A DNA stretch of 64,000 nt from Paenibacillus castaneae (GTDB lineage Bacteria > Bacillota > Bacilli > Paenibacillales > Paenibacillaceae): the NCBI RefSeq assembly GCF_002884445.1, contig NZ_KZ614144.1, positions 4,694,094 through 4,758,093 of the forward strand, written 5' to 3'. Position numbers and translations under genes: made by a program. Under the pieces are notes generated by a model. That model was not told where the DNA came from. It made no database searches and was given only the letters and a program-made list of their open reading frames with translations. Position 1 is the first letter of the stretch. The number at the start of each line of letters is the position of its first letter. Shown here in pieces: positions 15,493 to 25,344 of this stretch.

Positions 15493-17835
15493 CTACGTTT
15501 GAACGGGAAGCAGCGCATACTGAAGCACTTCATCCATATGACCAACCGGAATAAATTGCATATCATTGCGTACGCTGTCGGGGATATCACTTAAATCCCG
15601 TTCATTGTCCTTCGGCAACAGCACCGTCCTGATGCCTGCGCGATGCGCCGCTAACGATTTTTCCTTCAAACCGCCAATCGGCAGCACACGCCCTCTTAGT
15701 GTTATTTCACCCGTCATCGCTACTTCCTTGTTCACATAACGATTGGTCAGAGCAGAAATAAGTGCTGTTGCCATTGTGATGCCTGCGGATGGCCCATCCT
15801 TCGGAATGGCGCCTTCCGGGATATGAATATGAATATCGTTCTTCTCATGAAAGCTAGGATCAAGGCCTAATGCAACTGCTTTCGACCGTGTATAGCTGAA
15901 AGCCGCTTGTGCAGATTCCTTCATAACGTCGCCCAGCTTACCCGTTAGTGTAAGCTTACCACTTCCCGGCATGACAGTCACCTCTATAACGAGCGTATCT
16001 CCGCCCACCTCTGTCCACGCAAGGCCGGTAACGGCCCCAATCTGGTTCTCGCTTTCCGCAAGACCGTAACGGAATTTGGAAGGCCCAAGCCATTCTTTAA
16101 GCAGCTCGCCATGAACCTCAAGCGGTTCCGGAGCCTCCTGCTGCTCTTGTGCGACGAAGTGCTTAGCTGCCTTACGGCATACTGCAGCAATCTGCTGCTC
16201 TAAATTACGAACACCTGATTCACGGGTATACTCCCGTATAAGCTTAAGCAGCACCTCTTCGGATACTTGAAGCTGCTCCTCCGTTAGACCGTGCTCCCTC
16301 TTCTGCTTCGGAAGCAAATAGCGAGTGCCGATTTGCAGCTTTTCGAGCTCCGTATAGCCAGGAATATACAATACCTCCATCCGATCAAGCAAAGGACGGG
16401 GAATGTTATGCATGGTATTAGCAGTCGTTACGAACATGACATTCGATAAATCGAAAGGCAATTCAACAAAATGATCGCTAAACGTATTATTCTGTTCCGG
16501 ATCAAGCACCTCTAGCAATGCCGAAGCTGGATCTCCGCGGAAATCCATTGCCATTTTGTCTATTTCATCGAGCAAAAATACTGGATTCGATGAGCCTGCC
16601 GTCTTCATGCCCTGAATAATTCTTCCTGGCATAGCTCCTACATAAGTGCGGCGGTGGCCTCTTATTTCAGCCTCATCTCGTACTCCGCCGAGCGATACTC
16701 GAACGAACTTGCGTCCAAGGGATTTCGCAATCGAACGAGCAAGCGATGTTTTACCGACCCCAGGCGGACCAACCAAGCATAGGATAGGTCCCTTCAGCTT
16801 CTTGACGAGCTGCTGAACGGCTAAATACTCAAGCACCCGTTCCTTAGGCTTCTCAAGTCCGTAATGATCCTCATCCAGAATGGCTTCTGCTTTGCTCAAG
16901 CTTAGATCATCTTCGGTTTGTTTGTTCCACGGCAATGAAAGCAGCCAATCAATATAATTGCGGATGACGCCGCCTTCTGCGGAGCTTGAAGGCATTTTCT
17001 CCAGGCGATCGATTTCCTTCTCAATCTTCTCTTTCACCTGTTCAGGCACGTTCGAATCAGCAAGCTGGCTTCTCAGCTCCTCTACTTCTCCGGCACGGCC
17101 TTCCTTCTCGCCTAGCTCCTTCTGAATCGCCTTCATCTGCTCACGCAAATAATATTCCTTTTGGGTTTTCTCCATTTGCTTCTTCACACGCTGCGTAATC
17201 TTACGCTCAAGCTCCAGCACTTCACGCTCATTATTCAAAATATCGAGCAGCTTCTCTAAGCGTTCCCGGGCATCAACTGTTTCAAGAATGTCTTGCTTAT
17301 CCTTGATTTTGAGCGACAAATGGCTTGTAATCACGTCGGCGAGCCTGCCTGGATCATCAATATCAGAAACCGCAGCATGCGTCTCAGGCGTAACCTTCTT
17401 CGATAATGTAATATAATGCTCGAATTGATTAAGCACTGTTCGCATGAGCGCATCTACTTCGGGATCATCCGTATCCTGCTCAGGCAGTTCTTTTACATTT
17501 ACTTCATAAAACTCATCATTTGGCAAATAACTCAAAATTTCCGCTCGAACGACACCCTCCACTAACACTCGAATGGTCCCGTTCGGCAGTTTCAGCATTT
17601 GTCTCACTTTCGCAATTGTACCGACTTTATATATATCGTCTACCGTCGGCTCCTCAATGTTCACTTCGGACTGTGAACAAAGCAATATCATATGATCTTC
17701 GACCATCGAGCGTTCTAGCGCTCGAACCGATTTGTCCCTACCCACATCAAGGTGAAGCACCATGCTGGGATAAACGAGTAGCCCTCTTAGCGGAAGCAAG
17801 GGCAGCCGACGACCTTTCGTTTTACTAGGTCCCAC
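15493..17835 (-). CDS. lonA: ATP-dependent protease LonA
   Basis: Cytoplasmic AAA+ serine protease degrading misfolded and regulatory proteins. N-terminal substrate-binding domain (LPLLPLRGLLVYPSMV), coiled coil ~190-260, AAA+ module with Walker A GPPGVGKTS near residue 355 and sensor motifs, then the protease domain with the Ser-Lys dyad: Ser in PKDGPSAG and Lys in GGLKEKSLAAHRAG. 780 aa is standard. Start is GTG with GGAGG seven bases upstream. Follows lonB by 37 bases. Confidence 0.97.
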   Translation of the reverse strand: MGPSKTKGRRLPLLPLRGLLVYPSMVLHLDVGRDKSVRALERSMVEDHMILLCSQSEVNIEEPTVDDIYKVGTIAKVRQMLKLPNGTIRVLVEGVVRAEILSYLPNDEFYEVNVKELPEQDTDDPEVDALMRTVLNQFEHYITLSKKVTPETHAAVSDIDDPGRLADVITSHLSLKIKDKQDILETVDARERLEKLLDILNNEREVLELERKITQRVKKQMEKTQKEYYLREQMKAIQKELGEKEGRAGEVEELRSQLADSNVPEQVKEKIEKEIDRLEKMPSSSAEGGVIRNYIDWLLSLPWNKQTEDDLSLSKAEAILDEDHYGLEKPKERVLEYLAVQQLVKKLKGPILCLVGPPGVGKTSLARSIAKSLGRKFVRVSLGGVRDEAEIRGHRRTYVGAMPGRIIQGMKTAGSSNPVFLLDEIDKMAMDFRGDPASALLEVLDPEQNNTFSDHFVELPFDLSNVMFVTTANTMHNIPRPLLDRMEVLYIPGYTELEKLQIGTRYLLPKQKREHGLTEEQLQVSEEVLLKLIREYTRESGVRNLEQQIAAVCRKAAKHFVAQEQQEAPEPLEVHGELLKEWLGPSKFRYGLAESENQIGAVTGLAWTEVGGDTLVIEVTVMPGSGKLTLTGKLGDVMKESAQAAFSYTRSKAVALGLDPSFHEKNDIHIHIPEGAIPKDGPSAGITMATALISALTNRYVNKEVAMTGEITLRGRVLPIGGLKEKSLAAHRAGIRTVLLPKDNERDLSDIPDSVRNDMQFIPVGHMDEVLQYALLPVQT

Positions 17836-17872
17836 ACCAGCACCTCCAAATATTTACGTCTACCCTAGTTTA

Positions 17873-19576
17873 TCATTCTACAGATTCAGCCTGCAAATAC
17901 GGAACGCTTGATGCGATAAAAAGATCTGCACCAAGCGGTGCATTCAAGCGGCTTGGAGCCACATCTGCGCCCGGAAACACATAGCTGAATACCTCTTCAA
18001 CATGCTCCACAGGAATAACCTTAAGCCCCTCCAGATCAGCGAATATAGCTTGCCAGTTTTCTCTCGGAATAATAACCTGCGTTGCTCCTGCTTGAAATGC
18101 AGCTTCAACTTTAGCTAATACGCCTCCGACCGGCTTCACATTGCCATGTATGCCAACCTCGCCGGTCATAGCCAGCTTATTATCGATCGGTATTCCTTTA
18201 ATGGCAGATGTAATCGCCGTTGCCATCGCTATTCCCGCTGACGGACCGTCAATTGGCGTACCGCCCGGAAAATTAATGTGCAGATCGAAATCCTGCGGAT
18301 TAAGACCGATTCGGCGAAGCACTGTAAGCACATTTTCCACTGAGCCCTTAGCCATGCTCTTTCTTCTGAGCGTCCGTGAACCGCCGCCCAGCTCCTCTTC
18401 ATCAACAACGCCTGTTATCGTAAACTGACCTCGCCCAGCTTCCGCAGGAATAGCACTTACTTCTATTTCAAGCAGCGTTCCCATGTTCGGACCATAAACG
18501 GCAAGACCATTCACAAAGCCGATTTGAGGCATTTCCGGTATTTTACGATCCGGCCGCGGCGGAATTTGACTGCTGTTAACGACCCATTCGATATCACCTG
18601 CCGCAATGCTGTCCCGTTTCTCCGAAAGTGCCACACCTGCTGCAAGCTGAATGACATTAACGGCTTCACGGCCGTTTGTCGCATAGCGCTTCACCACATC
18701 TATCGCTTCAGGACAAGGAGCAAATCCGATTTTTTTGACAGCATTTTCTGCTACCAATCCAATCTCATCAGCTAGCAGTGGACGGAAAAATACCTCCATG
18801 CAGCGCGAGCGTATTGCGGGCGGTATCTCCTGCGGTGATCGCGTGGTTGCGCCCACAAGCCGGAAATCAGCAGGCAGACCATTTTGAAAAATATCATGAA
18901 TATACACGGGGATGTTCGAATCCTCCGAATTGTAATAGGCGCTCTCCAGAAATACTTTACGATCCTCGAGCACCTTTAACAATTTATTCATTTGTATCGG
19001 ATGCAATTCACCAATCTCATCAATAAACAATATGCCGCCATGCGCTTTCGTAACGGCGCCCGGCTTAGGCTGTGGAATTCCAGCTACTCCCATCGCTCCA
19101 GCACCCTGATAGATCGGATCATGCACAGAACCGATTAATGGATCGGCTATGCCGCGTTCGTCAAAGCGTGCAGTGGTCGCATCAATCTCTGTAAACTTTG
19201 CCTCCGGCAGAAATGGTGATGAGGGGTTTTTCTTTGCTTCCTCTAGAACGACGCGAGCTGCTGCTGTCTTCCCTACGCCCGGAGGACCATATATAATGAC
19301 ATGCTGCGGATTAGCACTGCATAACGCTGCCTTGAGCGCACGCAGACCATCGCGTTGTCCTACGATATCCCCCATCGCTTGAGGTCTAGTCTTCTCGGAG
19401 AGCGGTTTCGTAAGCGATATGCTTCTCAGCTTACGCAGCTTATCCATCTCTTTGCGCGATTCTCGATCAACCGCAGAACGGTTCGTCTTCTGATTGCGCA
19501 GCAAATTCCAGAAATACAGGCCAATTACAACAGCAAAAAACACTTGAATCAACATTAAGAAAACACTCAAACTCAT
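17873..19576 (-). CDS. lonB: ATP-dependent protease LonB
   Basis: Membrane-tethered Lon-like protease; in B. subtilis made in the forespore. One N-terminal membrane segment (residues ~3-24), then AAA+ domain with GPPGVGKTAAA near residue 95, and a Lon protease domain with catalytic Ser in PIDGPSAGIAMA and Lys in VGGVLAKVEAAFQAG. 567 aa versus ~550 in Bacillus. Its upstream neighbour ispG ends in a terminator, so lonB should have its own promoter in 19577-19690; I could not assign one. Confidence 0.95.
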   Translation of the reverse strand: MSLSVFLMLIQVFFAVVIGLYFWNLLRNQKTNRSAVDRESRKEMDKLRKLRSISLTKPLSEKTRPQAMGDIVGQRDGLRALKAALCSANPQHVIIYGPPGVGKTAAARVVLEEAKKNPSSPFLPEAKFTEIDATTARFDERGIADPLIGSVHDPIYQGAGAMGVAGIPQPKPGAVTKAHGGILFIDEIGELHPIQMNKLLKVLEDRKVFLESAYYNSEDSNIPVYIHDIFQNGLPADFRLVGATTRSPQEIPPAIRSRCMEVFFRPLLADEIGLVAENAVKKIGFAPCPEAIDVVKRYATNGREAVNVIQLAAGVALSEKRDSIAAGDIEWVVNSSQIPPRPDRKIPEMPQIGFVNGLAVYGPNMGTLLEIEVSAIPAEAGRGQFTITGVVDEEELGGGSRTLRRKSMAKGSVENVLTVLRRIGLNPQDFDLHINFPGGTPIDGPSAGIAMATAITSAIKGIPIDNKLAMTGEVGIHGNVKPVGGVLAKVEAAFQAGATQVIIPRENWQAIFADLEGLKVIPVEHVEEVFSYVFPGADVAPSRLNAPLGADLFIASSVPYLQAESVE

Positions 19577-19689
19577 GATATACCGCTCCTTTCAAGCGCA
19601 AACTATCCGTCATTTAGCATACGTATATGATAGTATTGCCTCTAGGAACTGGTAATAACCGCATCTAATGTTATTCTTTTTTACAAAAA

Positions 19690-19720
19690 TACCCTTATCC
19701 ATGGATGGTGGATAAGGGTA
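19690..19720 (-). terminator. intrinsic terminator after ispG
   Basis: Perfect 11-bp stem TACCCTTATCC / GGATAAGGGTA with a 9-base loop, followed on the minus strand by TTTTTGT; seven bases beyond the ispG stop. Confidence 0.9.
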
Positions 19721-19726
19721 TTTGCT

Positions 19727-20836
19727 TTATGCTGGCGCATGATGCTTGCGACCAGGTATTTCTCCCGTTAATTCAAATACTCGAACGATTTCGTCAATTT
19801 CTTTCTTCAGCTCGGAAAGAAGCTCAGCTTCAGGTACTTTGCGAATCAGTTCGCCATATCGGAACAACATGCCCTCGCCCCGAGCGCCTGCGATGCCAAT
19901 ATCAGCCTCACGAGCCTCGCCAGGTCCATTAACGGCACAGCCTAATACAGAAACCTTAATCGGAACCTTGATTTTTGAAATGTAATCCTCTACCTCGTTG
20001 GCAATAGAGAATAGGTCAATATCCAATCGTCCGCAGGTTGGACACGAAACAAGCGTCGCTGCATTCGTAATCAATCCAAAGGTCTTCAGGAGCTCGCGAG
20101 CTACCTTGACCTCTTCTACAGGATCAGCGCTAAGGCTGATGCGGACCGTATTGCCGATGCCAAGCGCCAGCAATGCCCCGATACCTGCGGAGCTCTTAAT
20201 TGTGCCCGTATGCAGCGTACCTGCTTCCGTAATGCCTAAATGCAACGGATATTTGATGACTTTAGCAGCCATGCTATAAGCTGCAATGGCCATCGGTACG
20301 TCTGAAGCTTTAAGAGAGACAATAATATCGTGGAAATCGAGCTCTTCCAAAATGCCGATATGGAACAAGGCGCTCTCAACCATTGCTTCTGGTGTCGGGT
20401 ACCCGTACTTTTCAAGCAAATGGTTTTCAAGCGAGCCTGCATTTACGCCAATCCGAATCGGAATGCCTTTTTCCTTACAAGCCTTCACAACGGCTTCGAC
20501 ACGCTCGCGGCGTCCGATATTGCCCGGATTGATCCGAACCTTATCGATACCGTTCTCAATAGCAAGCAAAGCCAGTCGATAATCAAAATGAATGTCCGCA
20601 ACAAGCGGAATATGAATGCGCTTCTTGATTTCTTTGATGGCTTCGGCCGCTTCCTTATTGTTCACGGTAACGCGCACAATCTGGCAGCCGGCTTCTTCTA
20701 AGCGTAATATTTCAGCAACAGTGGCATCCACGTCAGCTGTTTTCGTTGTACACATGCTCTGAATAATAACTTCGTTACTGCCGCCAATCGTTAGATCGCC
20801 GACTTTAACCGCTACCGTATCTTGACGCAAGTACAT
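19727..20836 (-). CDS. ispG: 4-hydroxy-3-methylbut-2-en-1-yl diphosphate synthase (flavodoxin)
   Basis: Iron-sulfur enzyme of the MEP isoprenoid route, converting MEcPP to HMBPP. The [4Fe-4S] cysteines are in SCPTCGRLDID and VLGCAVNGPGEA; the TIM-barrel start is GGSNEVIIQSMCTTKTADVDATV. 369 aa is typical of the short bacterial form. Unusually placed between clpX and lonB. Functionally it supplies IPP/DMAPP upstream of the carotenoid operon found 30 kb away. ATG 20836 follows GGGAGAG. Confidence 0.96.
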   Translation of the reverse strand: MYLRQDTVAVKVGDLTIGGSNEVIIQSMCTTKTADVDATVAEILRLEEAGCQIVRVTVNNKEAAEAIKEIKKRIHIPLVADIHFDYRLALLAIENGIDKVRINPGNIGRRERVEAVVKACKEKGIPIRIGVNAGSLENHLLEKYGYPTPEAMVESALFHIGILEELDFHDIIVSLKASDVPMAIAAYSMAAKVIKYPLHLGITEAGTLHTGTIKSSAGIGALLALGIGNTVRISLSADPVEEVKVARELLKTFGLITNAATLVSCPTCGRLDIDLFSIANEVEDYISKIKVPIKVSVLGCAVNGPGEAREADIGIAGARGEGMLFRYGELIRKVPEAELLSELKKEIDEIVRVFELTGEIPGRKHHAPA

Positions 20837-20943
20837 AAGCTAATCTCTCCCATGAACGTCAAAGTCCACCCTTAACTTGCGGCTAAAAAACCGCGCAGCA
20901 GGGTGGAAACAATGACGGTAGTCAAGCGTAATTTAACGCAAGA

Positions 20944-22200
20944 TTACGCACTCTCTTCCTTTTTCTTGCTCTTCTTAGCCGTAAGCTCAGGCATAATTTT
21001 CTCTTGTACCGTTTGCTCTGTAATTAAGCAAGTGCTTAGATCATCACGTGATGGCACCTCGTACATAACCTCGAGCATAATGCTTTCAATAATGGCACGC
21101 AAGCCGCGAGCACCCGTATTGCGCTTAATCGCTTCCTTCGCAATAGCGTCAAGTGCCGCTGGTTCAAAATCAAGCTTAACATTGTCCATTTCAAGCAGCT
21201 TCTGGTACTGCTTCACGAGGGCATTCTTCGGTTCAGACAAAATCCGAACGAGCGCTGGCTCATCAAGCGGCTCCAATGTCGAAATGATCGGCAAACGTCC
21301 AACAAACTCAGGAATAAGTCCGAATTTCAGCAGATCCTCCGGCAATACCATTGTTAAGTATTCGCCAGCTTTCAGATCCTTCTGCAATTCACCTGCAGAG
21401 CTAAAGCCGATAACCTTCTTACCGATACGGCGTTTGATCAGTGATTCAAGTCCGTCGAACGCGCCGCCGCAAATGAATAAAATATTCGTCGTATCGATTT
21501 GAATAAATTCTTGATGCGGATGCTTGCGTCCACCTTGAGGAGGAACAGATGCAACCGTACCTTCCAATATTTTAAGCAGCGCTTGCTGAACACCCTCACC
21601 CGAAACATCACGTGTAATGGATGGGTTCTCTGATTTGCGCGCTACTTTATCAATCTCATCGATATAGATTATGCCGCGTTCCGCTTTCTCTACATCATAA
21701 TCTGCAGCTTGAATGAGCTTAAGCAAGATGTTCTCAACGTCTTCCCCTACATATCCTGCTTCTGTAAGTGATGTTGCATCTGCAATCGCAAAAGGAACAT
21801 TCAAAATTTTGGCCATCGTTTGCGCGAGCAAGGTTTTACCTGAACCCGTTGGTCCTAGCAGAAGAATATTACTCTTTTGCAGTTCAACGTCTTCAATCTT
21901 GCTGCCGGAATTAATACGCTTGTAATGGTTGTATACTGCTACAGACAAAGATTTTTTGGCAAATTCCTGACCGATGACATAAGAGTCCAGTATGGCACGG
22001 ATATCTTTCGGCTTCGGAATGTCCTTAAGATCAAGCTCTTCCTCATTGCCGAGTTCTTCCTCAACAATTTCCGTACACAGCTCAATACACTCATCGCATA
22101 TATAGACGCCGGGACCGGCAACCAGTTTACGCACTTGATCTTGCGATTTACCGCAGAACGAGCATTTCAACTGGCCTTTTTCGTCGTTGAATTTAAACAT
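20944..22200 (-). CDS. clpX: ClpX, ATPase subunit of ClpXP protease
   Basis: AAA+ unfoldase feeding substrates to ClpP. N-terminal four-Cys zinc-binding domain (CSFCGKSQ ... CDECIELC, residues ~10-40), Walker A LLLGPTGSGKTLLA near residue 117, GYVGEDVEN pore-loop region, Walker B IIYIDEIDK, sensor 2 GARGLRAIIE. 418 aa is standard. Lies 16 bases after clpP, so a clpP-clpX operon is likely. The Lys/Glu-rich C-terminus is a normal variable tail. Confidence 0.97.
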   Translation of the reverse strand: MFKFNDEKGQLKCSFCGKSQDQVRKLVAGPGVYICDECIELCTEIVEEELGNEEELDLKDIPKPKDIRAILDSYVIGQEFAKKSLSVAVYNHYKRINSGSKIEDVELQKSNILLLGPTGSGKTLLAQTMAKILNVPFAIADATSLTEAGYVGEDVENILLKLIQAADYDVEKAERGIIYIDEIDKVARKSENPSITRDVSGEGVQQALLKILEGTVASVPPQGGRKHPHQEFIQIDTTNILFICGGAFDGLESLIKRRIGKKVIGFSSAGELQKDLKAGEYLTMVLPEDLLKFGLIPEFVGRLPIISTLEPLDEPALVRILSEPKNALVKQYQKLLEMDNVKLDFEPAALDAIAKEAIKRNTGARGLRAIIESIMLEVMYEVPSRDDLSTCLITEQTVQEKIMPELTAKKSKKKEESA

Positions 22201-22216
22201 GTAATCACCCCTTTGA

Positions 22217-22810
22217 TTAAATCGTGGATACCGGTGCAGTAATCACCTTGTCAATCAAACCGTAGGCAAGAGCCTCTTCCGCGCTCATGAAATTGTCACG
22301 GTCGGTATCGCGGTCGATTTTTTCATAAGGCTGTCCGGTGCGATCTACGTAAATTTGATTTAGCTTTTGTTTCGTTTTCAAAATCCAGTCCGCATGGATT
22401 TTGATATCAGAAGCTTGACCACGAACGCCGCCAAGCGGCTGGTGAATCATAACTTCCGCGTTTGGAAGCGCAAAGCGCTTGCCTTTGGCACCAGCTGTCA
22501 GCAGAAGCGAGCCCATGCTTGCAGCCATGCCCATACAAATCGTAGACACCTCAGGCTTAATATATTGCATCGTATCAAAAATACCCATTCCGGCTGTTAC
22601 GGAGCCACCGGGAGAGTTAATGTACAGATGAATGTCTTTCTCTGGATCGTCGGCCGCCAGAAACAGCAGCTGTGCAATGATTGAATTTGCTACATCATCA
22701 TCAATTGCACTCCCAAGGAAGATAATGCGGTCCTTCAGCAAACGAGAGTAAATATCGTAAGAACGTTCTCCACGATTTGTTTGTTCGACAACAACCGGTA
22801 CTAGATTCAT
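22217..22810 (-). CDS. clpP: ClpP, proteolytic subunit
   Basis: Serine protease forming the double-heptamer barrel with ClpX (and ClpC/ClpE). Catalytic Ser in GMAASMGSLLL, His in MIHQPLGG, Asp in DRDTDRDNF. 197 aa; the N-terminal NLVPVVVEQTNRGERSYDIYSRLL is nearly canonical. In B. subtilis clpP is elsewhere; here it is between tig and clpX, as in many other bacteria. A sigma-A-like promoter precedes it; no CtsR heptad pair was seen there. Confidence 0.97.
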   Translation of the reverse strand: MNLVPVVVEQTNRGERSYDIYSRLLKDRIIFLGSAIDDDVANSIIAQLLFLAADDPEKDIHLYINSPGGSVTAGMGIFDTMQYIKPEVSTICMGMAASMGSLLLTAGAKGKRFALPNAEVMIHQPLGGVRGQASDIKIHADWILKTKQKLNQIYVDRTGQPYEKIDRDTDRDNFMSAEEALAYGLIDKVITAPVSTI

Positions 22811-22851
22811 GCGACCAACCTCTTTTCGTTTATGACTTTTGTTACTTACTT

Positions 22852-22880
22852 ATTGTAACACGTCATCGTAATGATGTCAT
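22852..22880 (-). promoter_or_regulatory. sigma-A-type promoter of clpP-clpX
   Basis: Minus-strand ATGACA (22875-22880), 17-base spacer, TACAAT (22852-22857), about 40 bases before the clpP start codon. Confidence 0.65.
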
Positions 22881-22970
22881 TTTTCCATAATACAGTATAC
22901 GACGACGGCCGTTCGATATGTACGGAGATTAGCCTCCAAAGCGTGCACAATTTCATATGTAGGGTCAAAA

Positions 22971-22998
22971 TAAGGCACGTATCAACGACGTGCCTTAT
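22971..22998 (-). terminator. intrinsic terminator after tig
   Basis: Perfect 10-bp stem TAAGGCACGT / ACGTGCCTTA with an 8-base loop, followed on the minus strand by TTTTG; about 60 bases past the tig stop. Confidence 0.85.
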
Positions 22999-23059
22999 CC
23001 TGAGTCAAGCCATTATTCAATTTAAGTTATGTGATACTTTAAACATTTTTGGCTTCATG

Positions 23060-24349
23060 TTAAACAGTTTTGCTGTTTTCCACCAAAAATTTAATTGTTT
23101 TACGCAAAGTAATATCTTCTTTCAAGCTGTTCATATTGCCGTTTTGAACGAAGATTTCACGAAGCTCTTCAGCAGGACGGTTATAAGCTTTGGAAAGAGT
23201 TTCAAACTCAGCAACTACATCTTCATCCGTAATTTCGATTCCTTCTGCTTTGGCAATAGCTTCAAGCACAAGGTTGTTGCGAACGCGTTTTTCAGCATCC
23301 GAACGCATTTGCTCACGAAGAACCGTTTCGTTTTGGCCGGAGAACTGGAAGTATAAATCCATGTTCATGCCTTGCATTTTGAGACGGCTTTCGAAATCCT
23401 TGATCATGTAGTCTGTTTCAGCAACGATCATCGGCTCTGGAATTTCTACTTCAGCTGCAGCAGCAGCTTTCTCGATAATAACGCCATCACGAGCTGTTTC
23501 GCCTTCTTTTTCCTTGCGTTCTTTAAGCTTGCTCACAAGATCAGCCTTGTATTCTTCAAGCGTATCGAACTCACTTACGTCTTTAGCAAACTCATCATCC
23601 AAAGTTGGAAGCGATTTGCGTTTAATTTCATGCAATTTCACTTTGAATACGGCAGGCTTGCCAGCTAGGTGCTCTGCATGGTAGCTTTCAGGGAATGTCA
23701 CTTCAACATCCTTGAAATCGCCGATTTGCATGCCAACTACTTGCTCTTCGAAGCCAGGAATGAACGAATTGGAACCAAGCTCCAGCGAATAACGCTCGCC
23801 TGCTCCGCCTTCGAAAGCTTCTCCGTCTACATAGCCGTCGAAATCGATAATCGTAATATCGCCATTCTGAGCTGGACCTTCTTCAATGACCGAAAGCTCA
23901 GCATGACGTTGTTGCAGACGCTCAAGCTCAGCCGCAATTTCCTCTTCTGTTACTTCCGTTTGTACCGCTTCAACTTCCAATCCTTTGTAGTCGCCAAGTG
24001 TAACTTCAGGCTTAACGATTACTTTTGCTTTGAATTTGAAAGATTCGCCTTTTGCGAATTGCTCAACATCAATCTCAGGACGATCAACAGGCTCGAGATT
24101 ATGTTCTTTCACTGCGTCGGAATATGCATCTGGCAATAGAATATCAATTGCATCCTGATAAAGGCTTTCGATACCAAAACGGGATTCGAACATGCCGCGC
24201 GGCACTTTACCTTTACGGAATCCAGGTACATTTACTTTCTGAACGACTTTCTTAAATGCTTGATCAAGAGCAACAGCGACTTTCTCCGCTTCTACCTCCA
24301 CGTCGATTGACACGATGTTCTTGTCTATTTTTTCCCAAGTTGCTTTCAT
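23060..24349 (-). CDS. tig: trigger factor (ribosome-associated chaperone and prolyl isomerase)
   Basis: Binds nascent chains at the ribosome exit. The N-terminal ribosome-binding domain contains the signature region VNVPGFRKGKVPRGMFESRFG; the central FKBP-type domain is around residues 150-245 (GDITIIDFDGYVDGEAFEGG); the C-terminal helical chaperone domain follows. 429 aa is standard. The ATG at 24349 (MKATWEKID) follows GGAGGGGAAGG; a longer frame to 24502 runs into ysoA and is rejected. Has its own promoter inside the end of ysoA. Confidence 0.96.
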   Translation of the reverse strand: MKATWEKIDKNIVSIDVEVEAEKVAVALDQAFKKVVQKVNVPGFRKGKVPRGMFESRFGIESLYQDAIDILLPDAYSDAVKEHNLEPVDRPEIDVEQFAKGESFKFKAKVIVKPEVTLGDYKGLEVEAVQTEVTEEEIAAELERLQQRHAELSVIEEGPAQNGDITIIDFDGYVDGEAFEGGAGERYSLELGSNSFIPGFEEQVVGMQIGDFKDVEVTFPESYHAEHLAGKPAVFKVKLHEIKRKSLPTLDDEFAKDVSEFDTLEEYKADLVSKLKERKEKEGETARDGVIIEKAAAAAEVEIPEPMIVAETDYMIKDFESRLKMQGMNMDLYFQFSGQNETVLREQMRSDAEKRVRNNLVLEAIAKAEGIEITDEDVVAEFETLSKAYNRPAEELREIFVQNGNMNSLKEDITLRKTIKFLVENSKTV

Positions 24350-24413
24350 TTTATGCCTTCCCCTCCGAAAATGCTCATGCATCACTAGTTTTTCACGTAT
24401 CATAAACCATTCT

Positions 24414-24442
24414 ATTATAAACAAGCTGGGCGATATTATCAA
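24414..24442 (-). promoter_or_regulatory. sigma-A-type promoter of tig
   Basis: Minus-strand TTGATA (24437-24442), 17-base spacer, TATAAT (24414-24419). The -35 overlaps the last codons of ysoA; the tig ATG is about 65 bases downstream. Confidence 0.75.
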
Positions 24443-25344
24443 GACTCTGGTCCATCTTCTCCTATTTGCTGCAATAGTGCAACCTGTCTTAATGCCTTGC
24501 AAGCTTGCTCATAACGAAATCTTAGCCCTTCGGTAATGCCATATGTATCACGAATATCGTCATCATTTGCTGAGCCGTAAACGGTAAGCAGCAGCGTTAA
24601 ATGCAGCGCCGCGGCAAAATAGTCGACCGTGTCCTCGTCTTCTCTCAGCATCCAATGATAGGCCGTTGTACCATACAAAAATTGCAAACTTTCTTTCCAG
24701 AGCTCTCTGGCAAAATGCGGTAAAGTCGGATCATCAACCTCCGCAACTTGCTCCGTTCGCTCTACAATACGATTTACCTGCAGAGGAAAATCATCCATAG
24801 ACAGCGGAGTTTCACTTAGATCAAGCTCTACGGTTTCTCCAAGCCTCTCCAGCGTCAACGTACCAACAGCGCCTCGCTTACGAAGACATTGGAGCGCTTT
24901 AAACTGAACGACAGGGTGAACCTGCTCCGTTAGCAGCCAGTGCTTAATCGAATCATCCAAATCCGCTGATTGAATGTATGCTGCACGTTCTAAAGCGAGG
25001 ATTTGCTGATCAATCATCGGATGATTCTGCATGATGTAGACTACCTGGTTCACATAAGCCTCATCTTGATCAGGAGGATTAAGAAGCTGCTCGCGAAACG
25101 TCGCCTCATCTTCTTCCTTCTCCTGCTTTGCAATGGTGAACCCAGTACCCGCCTCACCGATTCCGTCCTCGGGGAAAGCCATGTCAAGCCAAGTCAGAAG
25201 ACTATCCCATTCTTCATAATGACGTGCGTCCTCGCCCTGACAATGCAGCAGGAAGCGAAGCAACTCCTTGGCCTCCCCGTATTGCTCCGCTTCCAGCATG
25301 CGCGTTAACTGAACCTGATAATGGTCAAGCATGCTGGGGAACAA
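24439..25344 (-). CDS. ysoA: YsoA-like TPR/helical-repeat protein
   Basis: Predicted soluble all-helical protein of 301 aa with repeated Leu/Ala-rich helices resembling tetratricopeptide-like units (MLEAEQYGEAKELLRFLLHC; LALERAAYIQ; VQFKALQCLRKRGAVGTL). Called YsoA-like mainly from its place upstream of tig, where B. subtilis has ysoA. Function unknown. The start is uncertain: TTG 25344 has a weak AAGGA site ten bases upstream, and ATG 25332 (MLDHYQ) has none. Confidence 0.7.
   Translation of the reverse strand: MFPSMLDHYQVQLTRMLEAEQYGEAKELLRFLLHCQGEDARHYEEWDSLLTWLDMAFPEDGIGEAGTGFTIAKQEKEEDEATFREQLLNPPDQDEAYVNQVVYIMQNHPMIDQQILALERAAYIQSADLDDSIKHWLLTEQVHPVVQFKALQCLRKRGAVGTLTLERLGETVELDLSETPLSMDDFPLQVNRIVERTEQVAEVDDPTLPHFARELWKESLQFLYGTTAYHWMLREDEDTVDYFAAALHLTLLLTVYGSANDDDIRDTYGITEGLRFRYEQACKALRQVALLQQIGEDGPES

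Noticed and set aside
22963..22976. CtsR operator near clpP (GGTCAAA half-site)
   Set aside because: Only one heptad is present, and it overlaps the tig terminator rather than the clpP promoter.
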